This document shows, in pieces, positions 9,398 through 20,291 of a stretch of 64,000 nt of DNA. The position numbers and the translations under genes are program-made. Origin of the DNA: Bathynomus jamesi (Eukaryota; Arthropoda; Malacostraca; Isopoda; Cirolanidae); NCBI GenBank assembly GCA_023014485.1, contig JAJOZX010000924.1:457001-521000 (forward strand). Reading direction: 5' to 3'. The notes beneath the pieces were generated by a model. It saw only the letters and a list, made by a program, of their open reading frames with translations, searched no databases and was not told where the DNA came from. The first letter of the stretch is position 1. Each line of letters begins with the position of its first letter.

Positions 9398-11611
9398 TCA
9401 TGAGTAAACATGTGCTGCTTCAGTTGTCATCCTTACACACCTCTCTACTAACTGTGTGTGTGAGGGCCATGCAGGAACTTCCATTGGTCTATCCAGAAAC
9501 TCCTTGATTGCAGCAGTGGTGAGGGAGCAGGTCAGAGGAGGCTCAGTCATGCCAGAGTTCCAGTCAATAAGCTCCAAGAGTTTGGTGGCATCTGGGTTGA
9601 TGTCAGGAGTCTTCCTGGGTCTGACACAGCAGTCTCCTACCTGTGTCTCCTCATCTCCTTCACCTCTGATTTCCAGTATCCTCTTCACTGCCTCCTTCCT
9701 CTCCCCCTCCACCTCACTGCACAGCATGGCCTGGAGCACAGCCTCAGTGTGCATACCAGGCTGATCTCTTCACTGTAGGCATCACTATTCCTATCACCTC
9801 CTCCTTCTGACTTCTGAGCAGCTCCAGCTGGTACAGTACATGCCAGGGACCCTCCACCCAGCTGCAATTTAATTTGATGTTGAACCAGTTTGGCATGTAG
9901 ACTCCCACTATGAATTCCACAATTATCCTCAGATTCTTCAGGTTCCTACCCTTCAGCCCATGTTTGGAAATCCACAATCTGCAGAACCTTAGAGCCATGG
10001 TGACCCACTTACTGTGACAGACTGGCCCAATCTCCAGGAGAGCTACACTCTGAGGTACCTCTCCCGATCTGATGGCAGTAATGATTCTGTAGCCATATGA
10101 TTGGTCTGTGCTGAGGTCCTTGACTACCTCCTGACTGAGATGGAGTAGAGGAGGACCAACAGTGATCCTTGTAAGTATGGATTGATCTCCAGCTCAGTGG
10201 CAGTGTCTAACATCTTCCCTCGGGGCCCAGACCATTTGTTGTTGCTCAATGTCTTGCCATCCAGTGCAGTCACCAGGTGTCTGAGACTCAGCTCCCCAGG
10301 GTGCAAGTCACAGACAATCCACACCAACTTCCTTCTAAGCTTGGCCTCCACATAATGCATTACTCCTCCCTCCCAGCCAGTATTCACATTAGTACTGTCA
10401 CCTCATTTGACCAAAAGGGTCTGGTCTGCTCCTCTCTCTCTGTCAGTTTGTCAGTTCACCAGATGATCAGCAATGACCTCACTCCTCTGCAGCTTCCTCT
10501 GGTACAAAATGCCACAAATATTTCTCACCTGGTTCATTGCACACCATGTAGTGTTCTTCTTTAATGAGGCCAGGAAACGGCCTGTCACTGCCCTCAGCTT
10601 CCATCATCACTTTGGTGTCATCTCTTTTCCCATCAAAGAAGATACAGGTGATGCCATTTTCCCTAATCTCTTCATCAAACTTCTTGACCAGCTCCTTAGT
10701 CAGTTTCTCCTGAGCCCTCTTCACCATGTTGTGGTCAATCACCAGTGCTGTGTGAAACTCTGTGATAAGACCAGCATCAATCCAAGAAGCAGTGGCAATC
10801 TTTGCAGTCTCTCTCAGCCCAGTGTGATGTCTCAAGCTAGCCAGAGCTATGTTGGTGATATCCTGTGTTGTATTTCTTTTTAGCCACAGGCAAGGAAGTT
10901 GTCGCAGCCTCTATTATGAAGCCCTCATCCTCCTCTCTCCTCCCTGCCTCCTCCAGTATATCTCCAGCAGTGACTCCTCCCTCAACTCCTCCTCTTTCTT
11001 GGCTGACTCCTCTGCCTTCCTTCTCTGCAGCACTGCTTCCTGTCTCCTGGTCTCAGGGTGATCAGCTAGACCCATCTGGTGTGCCCCCAACACTGCCCAC
11101 CTTTTCTCTCTGACCTTTAATGAAGGCAACTCCTGCAGCTGCAGTCAATGTGAACCTCACTGTTGCAGACAGGGTTGCACCCAAGCTCACTGCAGCTCCT
11201 GATCACACAGTGACAGGTCAGATGTCCACCAATTTGTCCAGCTTCATCATGAACCTATCTTTGACCTCTAGCTTCACATTGCCAATGGACACCTTCACTG
11301 CCTCATCCCACAGTGTTCACTTTGGCCCTGATCCTGACCTCAGTGTTGATTACAGGTCCTGTGAATAGAGCATTGGCCTTTCTCCACTGAGCCAGTAGCC
11401 CTGGAACAATGCTGTTATTAATCAGGTCATTAACTGGGTAATTCCTCCAGTCTTCCTCACTCATCTCTCTCCTCAACAAACCATACCTCAGCAGATCTCT
11501 GGCTGTGGGCAGCTCAGCAGGGGGAAGTTCCCTCCCAGTCCCCACCAAATGACTTAGGTGACAACTTGATTTGCTTCGGGTTCTGATTTCTTTCTGACTC
11601 AATTGACTCAT
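9398..11611 (-). pseudogene. Transposase-like protein of an unassigned widespread family (family ii)
   Basis: Minus-strand blocks in order: ELPTARDLLRYGLLRREMSE (11611-11303); ASWIDAGLITEF and VIDHNMVKRAQEKLTKEL, then GITCIFFDGKRDDTKVMM and IKEEHYMVCNEPGEKYLWHF (10835-10479); NTGWEGGVMHYVEAKL, LVWIVCDLHPGELSLRHL and KWSGPRGKML (10387-10124); HSKWVTMALRFCRLW, IVEFIVGVYMPNWFNIKL (9998-9744); and PDINPDATKLLELIDW to HTQLVERCVRMTTEAA (9754-9398). I recognise these from recurrent unnamed proteins in arthropod genomes. FDGK and C.LH..EL.LRH look like an RNase-H-type core (inference). Several frame changes break it. Base composition is more GC-rich than the neighbours, so it may be a later arrival. 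Confidence 0.6.
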
Positions 11612-11833
11612 CCTGTGGACCTGTGAACAAAAGAAATGTCATTGAAATTTGGATAAGCCTACTGATTACACCGTGTAACAAAAAAATTTTTTTTCTTTGT
11701 TTCTGGGCAATAACCTTTATTTTCCGATTCATTATGCTTCAAATCACTGGAAAAAAGCTGTCAGTGATTTTAAACTTCGGGTTTGTTGTCAGTACATCGA
11801 TTTTGTTGAAATAAGAATATTATTATTTTTTAA
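11612..11833. other. Short spacer before the piggyBac-type MITE
   Basis: AT-rich, ending in the TTAA target site of the next element. No gene is seen. Confidence 0.5.
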
Positions 11834-12438
11834 CCCTATATGGACATCTGTGACAGATCTGTAAACGCTTCAAAATTTACTATATATTTACCGAAACAAG
11901 TACATTTTAACTTAAATGACGATATCGTCAAATTTGTAACGGTTCAAGGAGTTTATCACGAATTGGCAACTCCTACTGCAGAAAACCGAGCTTTAATGAA
12001 AAAAATAAGTTAGTGCGTCAGTAGAAGTAAAAGTGTATGGTTACGCAGTTCGTTTTTTATTTTTTATCACTTTATTTGATTAATGGTAAGTTGAATAATT
12101 TTTTATTGCTCAATATATGTTGTTAGAGTGGCTGAAGTAATATAAAACAATTCTGATAAACTGAGCACTAGAATATTTTATTGAAACGTAACAATATTGA
12201 TGGCTCTGACATCCATGCCTTCTTTGCCACGTGGTATAAGGTTGTCCAATTTGTATTATATATATTACATTATATATATATTATATATATTATATATATG
12301 TATTATTTATATATATTATATATATATATATATGTTACATTAAAAATCACATATTTATGTTCAAAGTACTCTAAATGAATGTTTAATATAGGTAAAAAAA
12401 AAATTTAAGACAAAAATAAGAATTATGTCCATATAGGG
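11834..12438. mobile_element. piggyBac-type MITE, 605 bp
   Basis: The ends are CCCTATATGGACAT and ATGTCCATATAGGG, perfect inverted repeats, and both are bordered by TTAA (11830-11833 and 12439-12442). TTAA duplication with CCC...GGG termini is the piggyBac signature. The interior is AT-rich with TA runs at 12255-12335 and has no transposase, so it must have been moved in trans. Confidence 0.85.
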
Positions 12439-12469
12439 TTAAATTAATCCATTATTTTTACTTTTTCAG

Positions 12470-13015
12470 ACGTGTGATGAAGTTACTGTTATGGCTGCTC
12501 ATGGTTGCAAATACCCAGCAGATTCCTTCTGCTACATGTGTGGCGAGTTCTTCGCAAAGACGGCTAAAAAACACTGCTTGGACAGTTCCACCCGTGCAAA
12601 GGAAGCCTATCATGCATACTTCGGAATGCCAGTCGGTGACCAAGACAAACGCTGGGCACCACATGTCATCTGTGACTACTGCCACCACACTCTTGAAGGT
12701 TGGTTTAGAGAGAAGAGGGCAATGCGTTTCGCTATCCCCCGTGTCTGGCGTGAGCCCTCAGACCATCTCACGGACTGCTATTTCTGTATGGTGGACCCAA
12801 CAAAATGAAAAAAGGGGAAGAATGCGCCTCCCATTGAGTACCCTGACATTCCGTCATCTATTGCACCTGTTCCCCATAACGCGATGGACCTACCTGTGCC
12901 ACAGCCTCCCTTGAGATCAATCTTGTCCAGCAGAAGAAGCAAGCTATGATGATTCCGAGGAGGAGCAAGGTGCATCATCTGCTGCGTGCCATCAACGCCG
13001 GGTGGCCGGTGAAAG
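12470..13015 (+). pseudogene. Unassigned arthropod protein family (family iii), N-terminal part
   Basis: From the ATG at 12491 the frame reads GCKYPADSFCYMCGEFF, then YHAYFGMPVGDQDKRWAPH with ICDYCHHTL, then FAIPRVWREPSDHLTDCYFC, a Cys/His-rich N-terminal module with four CxxC-type pairs. A TGA at 12806 interrupts it, but the same frame goes on as PPIEYPDIPSSIAPVPHNAM, so the stop is a nonsense change. Past 12940 a shifted frame gives YDDSEEEQGASSAAC and then CPKNFTLDS, after which the CR1-like LINE begins. The second half of the protein is at 17641-18747. I know the family only as unnamed proteins repeated in many animal genomes. A possible splice acceptor (tttttcag) lies just upstream. Confidence 0.65.
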
Positions 13016-13189
13016 GTGCCCCAAGAATTTTACTTTGGATAGTTTTTTAATTTTATATACTTGCGTTTAAATTTACATTGTTATAGTTAAGTAATTGAAT
13101 ATTAGTGGTTTTTAGCGATTTAGAAGTTTTCATAGCGTGCCGGCTTAATTTAACTTATACCTGTGACGGTTTAAATTTTTAACTCCGCG

Positions 13190-14251
13190 ATGCCGTCGCA
13201 GAAAGCGTCGTGTGTTAGGTGTAGGGTTAACCAGTGGTATTCGGAATTTAAGGATTATAACGGCGGTCCAGTGGCGATTACCGATAGATCAGTTTGTTTC
13301 TTTTGCGAGTTCATGGAGGAATTAGTGGACATAAAACGCAGTGTACGTGAGGTAGCGGATAGACTTGCAACGCTTGATGATGGCAGGGTTAGGGCTACGG
13401 TTGACGGAAGCCGAACCAATATTAATGTTGAAGACGTTAGTAATTTGAAGGGTGAGGTGCGTAACTTAGTTTCTAGTTTAGGTAGCTTGTCGGGAAGGTT
13501 AGTTAGAGTTGAGGAAGAGGTTAAGTTAGATAGAGTTGAGGAAGAGGTTAAGGTTAGTCCGAGAGTAGTAGATAGCGAGGGATTTAGAGAGGTTAAGGGT
13601 GGAGCTAGGCCGCGTACATTAGGTGATAGGAATCCCCCCCTATCGAGTTTTCGAACCCTTTCGCCCATTTGGAAAGGGACGTGAATGAGGGGGAAACTAT
13701 TTTAATTGTGGATTCTTTAGTGCGCCACATGGACAAAGAATTCGTTAAACGGAATCCAACCAAGAGGAGGAGGGTCTGTCTCCCAGGGGCCAGGGTTGAC
13801 AGAGTTAGAGACGAAGTGGATAGGGTTGACGTTGCTTCCCGTAACTCAATGTTGGTGACGATGGTAGGAGGCAATGACTCGTATAGGCCCAATACGAGAG
13901 TGCCTGACCTTTTGGAGAGATATAGGGGGTTAATTAGGTCCCTGAAGGCGAGGTCAGATAGGTCTTTAGTTCTAGGTATTACCCCTAGGCACGGTTTGGG
14001 TCTTAGAATTACGTCTAAAACAATATTTTTGAATAACAAATTAGAAGAGATTTGTGCTGAGGAAAGTGTACCCTTCGTAAAGCTGTGGTCCGAATTCAGT
14101 GATCCTAGCCTTTTTATAAAAGATGGGGGTGCATTTTAATGAAATAGGTAATGCTAGGCTAGGTAGGTTAATAGACGAAAACGTGCGAAAGCTGTATAGG
14201 TCGAAGCCGCCTTTAAACGTTGTGGGTCCGGGAAACGCGGGCCCGACGTGA
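13190..14251 (+). pseudogene. CR1/L2-like ORF1 with SGNH esterase domain, frameshifted
   Basis: The N-terminal 80 residues have CxxC-type Cys pairs (CVRCR, CFFCEF) followed by a likely coiled-coil region. The C-terminal half is an SGNH/GDSL esterase, as in CR1-group ORF1: the block I motif reads IVDSLVRHMD where IVGDSL is expected, so the Gly is missing; LVTMVGGNDSY is the GGND block; and the His block GVHFNEIGNARLGRL follows 14125. Two indels break the frame: one in the run of seven C at about 13634, and one extra G in the G run at about 14126, just before the catalytic His. Both are in homopolymers, so they may be sequence errors rather than decay. It ends with TGA at 14249 overlapping the ORF2 frame. 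Confidence 0.75.
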
Positions 14252-17072
14252 TAAATAGTTTAAAACGCGGGCCCGTGGTAAAAAATAACTTAAACATCTT
14301 TTATTGCAACACGCGTAGTATTAGAAATAAATTAAATGAATTTAAGGCGGTAATTTATTCCGGCAACTATGATATAGTTGCTATCACTGAAACTTGGTTA
14401 AATACCGTGACTCGGGACTTGTTGGGGGAACTTGATATACCGGGTTTTAAACTCTTTACTAATGATAGGTTACATAGATTTGGAGGCGGCGTTTTGTTGT
14501 ACATTCGTAATTCCCTTAGGGCTATCGAGGTTAAGTTAGATTTTCCGGCAGCAATTAATGCGATCTGTGTTGAAGTTAGGGCGCGTAGTATTAGTTTTAA
14601 TTTTGTCGTTGTTTATAGACCTCCCGTTCAACCCCTCGATATAGATACTAGATTTTACTCACTTCTTGGTAATTTTATTGACAATCGGAATAGTATAATT
14701 GTCGGAGACTTTAACTGCCCTAATGTTAATTACGAGAATTTTACGGGTAACGAAGAGGGTTTGAGACTGGTTGAGTTTATGGACGATAACTTTTTACGAC
14801 AGATAGTTACCGAACCAACGCGCAGTGATAATATCCTAGATTTGGTGATGACGACCGGCGAGAATATAGTCAAAAGTTTAGAAGTAGGCAAGAGTTTAGG
14901 ATGTAGCGATCATCAAATTCCTAGGTTTAAGTTATTGATAGAAAACACTCAGGATAGTAATGTAATAGAAGTCCCTGATTTTCGTAGGGCTAATTTTGAT
15001 AGTTTTGCTGATAGGATGAGAGTAGTGGACTGGGATAACTTATTTATGGGTAATGATACAAATTTGCGTTGGGTGGCGTTTAAAGAAAGTTTTAGGAATA
15101 TTGAAAGGGAGTTTATTCCTCGTAGGCCCAAGCGCGTTAGAAATCGTGGTAGGCCGAAGTGGTGGACTAGGGAAGTAGGCAAGTTCATAAACGAGCGTAA
15201 TAGAGCGTATAGACTTAACAAGCGCAATGGCCAGGTAGCTAACTTTAATAGATATATCGAGCTTAGACGTCAGGTTAAAAGATCAGTTAGGAATGCCAAG
15301 CGTAATTTAGAGATAGTTATAGCTGCGGATAGTAAACATAATCCAAAAAAGTTTTTTGAATACGTAAATAATCGTAAGCCGGTAAAGGATAACATAGGCC
15401 CTCTAGTGGATGTAAATGGCGCTTTGGCTTCTGACGCTCAGGCGATGGCGGGTATTTTCAATAACTTTTTTGCGACAGTTTTTACCGTAGAGGACGTAAA
15501 TAATGTCCCCGACGTTGACGATATCGTTCCATTTAGTAGCGAGACTATTTTAGATGAAATAACTGTTTACGAGGCTGAGATTACGCATTATATCGATAGG
15601 CTAAAAGTTAGCAAGGCTCCAGGCCCTGACGCTTTTTATCCTAGACATTTGAAAGATTTGAAAGACGTCATCGTAGGCCCCTTAGCGAAGATTTTTAATC
15701 AGTCACTCAAAATGGGGATTATTCCTGAAGACTTCAAATTAGCTAACGTCACGCCTATTTTTAAAAAAGGCGACCGCGCGGTAGCTAGCAATTATAGGCC
15801 CATTAGCTTAACGTCAATTGTCGGTAAACTTTTGGAATCCGTAGTTAGGGATCGTATTATCGATCACTTAGAAAGTAGGGGTTTGATTAATAGTAGTCAG
15901 CACAGGTTTCGACGCCATAGGTCTTGTTTAACTAATTTGTTAGAATTTTATAACGAAGTAGTGCGCGAATACGATAGGCATAGGGCAGCTGACGTTATTT
16001 ATTTAGATTTTAAAAAGGCGTTCGATACAGTTCCGCATAGGAGACTAATTGCGAAGGTTAAAGCGCACGGTATACGCGGTCAGGTAGCTAACTGGTTAGA
16101 AGAATGGCTTCGTGCTAGGAGACAGAGGGTCGTAGTTAATGGTAGTGAATCGGGGTGGTTAGATGTAGGTAGCGGTGTCCCACAGGGTTCAGTGTTAGGC
16201 CCATTGCTATTCGTAATTTACATTAACGACATAGATGTAGGATTGACTAGTAACGTTTCAAAATTCGCAGACGATACTAAAATAGGCGGTAAGGTTGTTA
16301 ACGAGGACGATAGAAATAGGATTCAAGACGATGTAGATAGGATTATGGAGTGGACAGATAAGTGACAGATGCAATTTAACGTAGACAAATGTAAAGTTTT
16401 GCATATAGGTTCTCGCAACAATAATTATGCGTACACGATGGATGATAGGGAGTTAGCGAGCGTTGACGAGGAAGTAGATTTAGGCATACGCGTATCTAAG
16501 GATTTAAAGGTTAGGAACCAGTGCCTGGAGTCTTGCGCAAAAGCGAATAGGATGTTAGGCTTCATAGCGCGTAATTTCGAATTTAAATCGAAGGATATTA
16601 TATTGCCCCTTTACAAGTCCCTAGTCAGGCCTCATTTAGAATATGCCGTTCAGTTTTGGTGCCCGTACTTGCGTGAGGATATTGATAGGTTAGAAAGGGT
16701 TCAGCGTCGTGCCACGAAACTTATTCCGTCATTGCGCAATAAGCCTTATGAAGATAGGATTAAAGTGTTAGACTGTATTCACTCGAAACTAGGAGATTAA
16801 GGGGGGAGCTTATTGAAGTTTTCAAAATCGTTAATAACATCGATAACGTAAATTTTGACAAATTGTTCACTTTCGATAATAGTAATACTCGCAATAACGG
16901 ATTTAAGTTGCGTGGCAGACGTTTCATTACTAATATCGCTAAAAACTTCTTTACGTTTAAAGTAATTGATAAATGGAATAATCTTCCCGCGTCAGTCGTT
17001 CATTCTACCAGCGTTAATATGTTTAAGAACCGTCTTGACAGACATTTTAAAGTATTAACGTTGTTTAATTAA
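14248..17072 (+). pseudogene. CR1/L2-like ORF2: APE endonuclease and reverse transcriptase
   Basis: The endonuclease comes first: FYCNTRSIRNKLNEF, ITETWL with the catalytic Glu near residue 48, YRPP, IIVGDFNCPNVNYENF and CSDH. The reverse transcriptase follows: KKGDRAVASNYRPISLTS, YLDFKKAFDTVPHRRL, GVPQGSVLGPLLFVIYIND and the catalytic FADDTK. A TGA at 16363 (probably a former TGG) interrupts the frame, which continues as QFNVDKCKVLHIGSRNN to 16800. A one-base loss near 16770 (seen against the copy at 55398-55736) shifts the end, RGELIEVFKIVNNIDNV to the TAA at 17070. No ATG opens the frame; it overlaps ORF1's stop by GTGA, which would need reinitiation. With only one nonsense and one frameshift the copy is young. 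Confidence 0.85.
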
Positions 17073-17640
17073 AAAAAACAAAGTTAGCAACAGGAGCTCT
17101 GGTGGTGGTGCTCGAGGATGAGTCTGTTGACGATGAATGCCAGCTTGTGACATGCCAGCGTGTGATGCCAGCAATAAAATTATAAAAAAAAAAAAAAAAA
17201 TTAGACTAACACGAATGTAGATGTAGCTCATAGCGTAAACTAACCCACTTTTTGTTTAACTTTACCTACTTTTTTTTTTTTTTTCATGTCTCTAACTCTT
17301 TTCTTCTTGCATGTTTGTAGTTTGCATGGTATGACAGTGAGTTAAGACTGTGTTTGCATGGTTTGTAAGCGTTCTTATTTTACTTCTTTTCATCTTTCAC
17401 CCCTCTCCTATTTCTCCGACTATTTTTCTGACTTGTCGGCAGTGGCCGGCGGATGATGATGGTGAAACTTTTTTCCTCTTTTTCTGAATGAATGTTAACC
17501 CACGAATGATAGGTGTTGCTCCTTACTTAACCCCTTATTCTCTTCTCTTAACCCCCTACTCTTTCCTTTCTCTCGGGCTAACCTTAGAGTGGATCTTAGG
17601 GTCTTTGTTAGCCTTAGCTTCTGTAGATCTTCTGTAGAAG

Positions 17641-18747
17641 TCCAACGCCGAGCTGCTCATTTCCAGACTGAAGCAGTGGGACTTACTGGATGACAGCATT
17701 CGAATTACTTCCCAGAGGAAGCGGCATCGCGGCTTTTCAGTGTTCTTCACTCTTAGAGATGGGTTGTGCTACTGCCATGACATCAGAGGACTCTTCGACG
17801 CTGTGGGCATTCCCTGCAACACCTCTGACTGGCGGCTCTTCATCAACAGTTCATCTAAAAGCCTCAAGGCTGTTTTACTGCACAACACAAATCAGTGGCC
17901 CTCGATTCCTCTGGCTCATTCAGTGCACATGAAAGAAGAGTACCAGAACGTCAAAATCCTGCTGAGTGCACTGAAATACGACCAATTCAGCTGGGAGGTC
18001 ATTGGCAATTTCAAGATGGTGGCCTTCTTGATGGGGCTTCAGGGAGGCTTCACCAAGTTCCCTCGCTATCTGTGCCTCTGGGATAGCCGAAATACAGCCC
18101 TTCACTACGAGAAGAGGAACTGGCCCCTCAGGACCGGCTATGAGGTTGGGGCCCATAACGTGAAGCAAGAGCCGCTGGTGGAGCCAACGAAAGTGCTGAT
18201 GCCACCCCTGCACATCAAATTGGGCATCATTAAGCAGTTTGTTAAACAGCTGGATCCAGAGGGTGAGGCCTTGAAGCACATCCAGGAGCTGTTCCCGAAG
18301 TTGTCGGAGGCGAAGATCAAAGCAGGAGTATTTGGGGCCCTCAGGTGAAGCGACTTATTGACTCCAACAGCTTTCCTGAGAAGCTGTCTGAGGTTGAGCG
18401 AGCAGCTTTGGACAAGCTTCGTTTCTCTAGTCAAAGGTTTCCTCGGAAACCACAAGGCAGAGAACTACAGGGAAATCGTTGACGAACTTGTGGACACGTA
18501 CCGGAGCATGGGCCGCCGGATGTCGCTGAAACTGCACGTACTACACGCCCACCTTGATGAGTTCAAAGAAAACATGGGAGACTACTCAGAAGAACAAGGT
18601 GAAAGATTTCACCAGGATGTCAGCTCTTTCGAGGAACGCTACAAGGGACAGTACAATGAAAGTATGATGGGGGACTATATCTGGAACCTTTTGCGTGAGA
18701 GTGAACTGAAATACAATCGCCAATCTCGTAGACAAACTTCTTTTTGA
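17641..18747 (+). pseudogene. Unassigned arthropod protein family (family iii), C-terminal part
   Basis: Coding resumes right after the LINE tail with SNAELLISRLKQWDLLDD, then SVFFTLRDGLCYCHDIRGLF, WRLFINSSSKSLKAVLLHN, FKMVAFLMGLQGGFTKFP, CLWDSRNTALHYEKRNW, VLMPPLHIKLGIIKQFVKQL and FPKLSEAKIKAGVF. A frameshift near 18330 and another near 18410 lead to FVSLVKGFLGNHKAENY, MSLKLHVLHAHLDEFKENMG and YSEEQGERFHQDVSSFEERY, ending at the stop at 18745. The series of D, H and E motifs (DSS, W-DSR, H-x-HLDE, SEEQGERFHQD) looks like an RNase-H-fold enzyme, which is inference. It is the continuation of 12470-13015, so the LINE was inserted into this gene. Confidence 0.7.
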
Positions 18748-19225
18748 TTAAACTATAACGCTAGAATTTTGTATCAATTTTGTATCAATTCTCCGTAGCA
18801 ATACTCTTTATCAACGCTCTGCATCACTGCACTGTATCACTGTCTGTGTATTAACATATTATAATACATAATTATTCCCTACTCGTTTCCTTCTTTTTAT
18901 TTTCATTTCTAAAGACGGGGCATGGAGAACTTCATTTTTCATCATTGATTTATCATAATAATCGTGTTAACATCAATTAAAATTATACTTAACAGGATTC
19001 ATTTGATTTAAAAGCAGATAGTGTGAAAAACCCTTAAATTAATAAGCAAAAATGGCAAAAAATCAATAAATCGATCTCATGAACTCAGAACCGAAGTGTG
19101 AACTTGGTGACTGCTCATTTTTACTTATTTATGCCCTAAAAAATCAGAAAATAATAGTTTTAACTCGTGGACAAATTTTGTGTTACGCGGTTTTATGATT
19201 ACATAAAATTAAGTTAATTGAAATT

Positions 19226-19333
19226 CTTAATATCTTCTTATAAGCTCGGATAAAAGGTTGCGTTGTTATAGGTCCAAGACTTAATATCTTCCTATAAGCT
19301 CAGATAAAAGGTTGCATTGTTATAGGTCCAAGA
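19226..19333. repeat. 54-bp tandem duplication
   Basis: Two copies (19226-19279 and 19280-19333) start CTTAATATCTTC and end ATAGGTCCAAGA, differing at a few bases. Confidence 0.9.
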
Positions 19334-20063
19334 CTTAATAATTCAAAGTAATGACAATTTCATATATCTATCACATCAAAATATACAGAAAGTTTGGGTC
19401 ACACATAACATTTCAAATAATTTGAATTACACAATATTTACATTACAAAGTAATCAAAATTGTCAAAAAGAAGGGAAAAAACACGCATTCACAATCAAAA
19501 CTCCAGCATTTGTGACTATGTGAAACTTAGAAACCATACTGCACACCAAAAATAACCAAAGTTGACCACATATATCAATGGCACATTGATATATGATGCT
19601 ACAGTCATATTTAGGTTATATTTCAAACCTTTAGGGTCAAATATAAGTAGGAAAATGGCTTTTTTAAACAACACTAAAGATACTTCTAAGTTTGCTGGAT
19701 AATGACATCATTTGAGAATTAGTAGTTTTTGAATTGTTGACTTTACTAAAACTGACACACCCTACTGCTACAATATCAACACCACTTTTACTTTTATTTT
19801 TCCTCTTCCATGAAGCAGCTGGTGAAGCTTAGAAACAGTGGTACCACCAAGTGTCTGAAGTTTGCTGCTGGTAGCAAAAAAATAATGCTACTGACTAGGT
19901 TTACAAATTAAGGGGCATTTTTTAAATGCCAGTTTTCTGAAGAATTCCAGTTTGTAAGGTTCTAGATAACACAGAATTTACTCTATTTTGTTTTGAGAGA
20001 AAATTAAAAGAGGTTAAAAGAATGAAAGAATAATTTCATTATGATTATTAGAATTGAACTTTA

Positions 20064-20107
20064 TTATCATTAAGTTCAATTCTTTTGGGAATTGAACTTA
20101 ATGATAA
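20064..20107. repeat. Perfect 19-bp hairpin
   Basis: TTATCATTAAGTTCAATTC at 20064-20082 is followed after a 6-base loop by its exact reverse complement at 20089-20107. A further GAATTGAACTT just upstream makes a third, partial arm. Confidence 0.85.
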
Positions 20108-20291
20108 ATTGGACTCAAAGAACTTGAATTTAAGATAATATTATTGCTCTCAAACTTTATAAACTATTGAAAAGATATTTTCAATTCAACAACTTATACA
20201 AATTGTGCAAGTGAATTACAAAGATTTAGAATTCTGCCCAAGAGATGCCATATGAGCAAAACTTAGTAAAACTTGTATTACCCTACTACTA

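Larger units (their letters stand above)
13020..17640 (+). mobile_element. CR1/L2-like non-LTR retrotransposon, nearly full length
   Basis: The element has a 5' leader, ORF1 with a GDSL-type esterase (13190-14251), ORF2 with endonuclease and reverse transcriptase (from 14248), and a 3' UTR ending in an imperfect tandem tail TTCTGTAGATC/TTCTGTAGAAG. Its base and codon use (many TAG Arg AGG codons, GTTAG strings) is quite unlike its flanks. It splits the family iii gene. A 5'-truncated second copy lies at 54886-55795 on the minus strand and shares the 3' UTR. Boundaries are inferred from where family iii coding stops and resumes; I could not define a target duplication. Confidence 0.8.
18748..20291. 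other. Spacer with a tandem duplication and a hairpin; no gene
   Basis: AT-rich sequence without a credible frame. It holds the 54-bp tandem pair at 19226-19333 and the perfect hairpin at 20064-20107, listed separately. Confidence 0.6.

Noticed and set aside
9456..11368. Several Ser/Pro-rich plus-strand frames
   Set aside because: They are antisense shadows of the family ii pseudogene, which is GC-richer and so has long chance frames.
13255..14039. Minus-strand frames rich in Ser, Thr and Leu
   Set aside because: They are antisense to ORF1 of the CR1/L2-like LINE.
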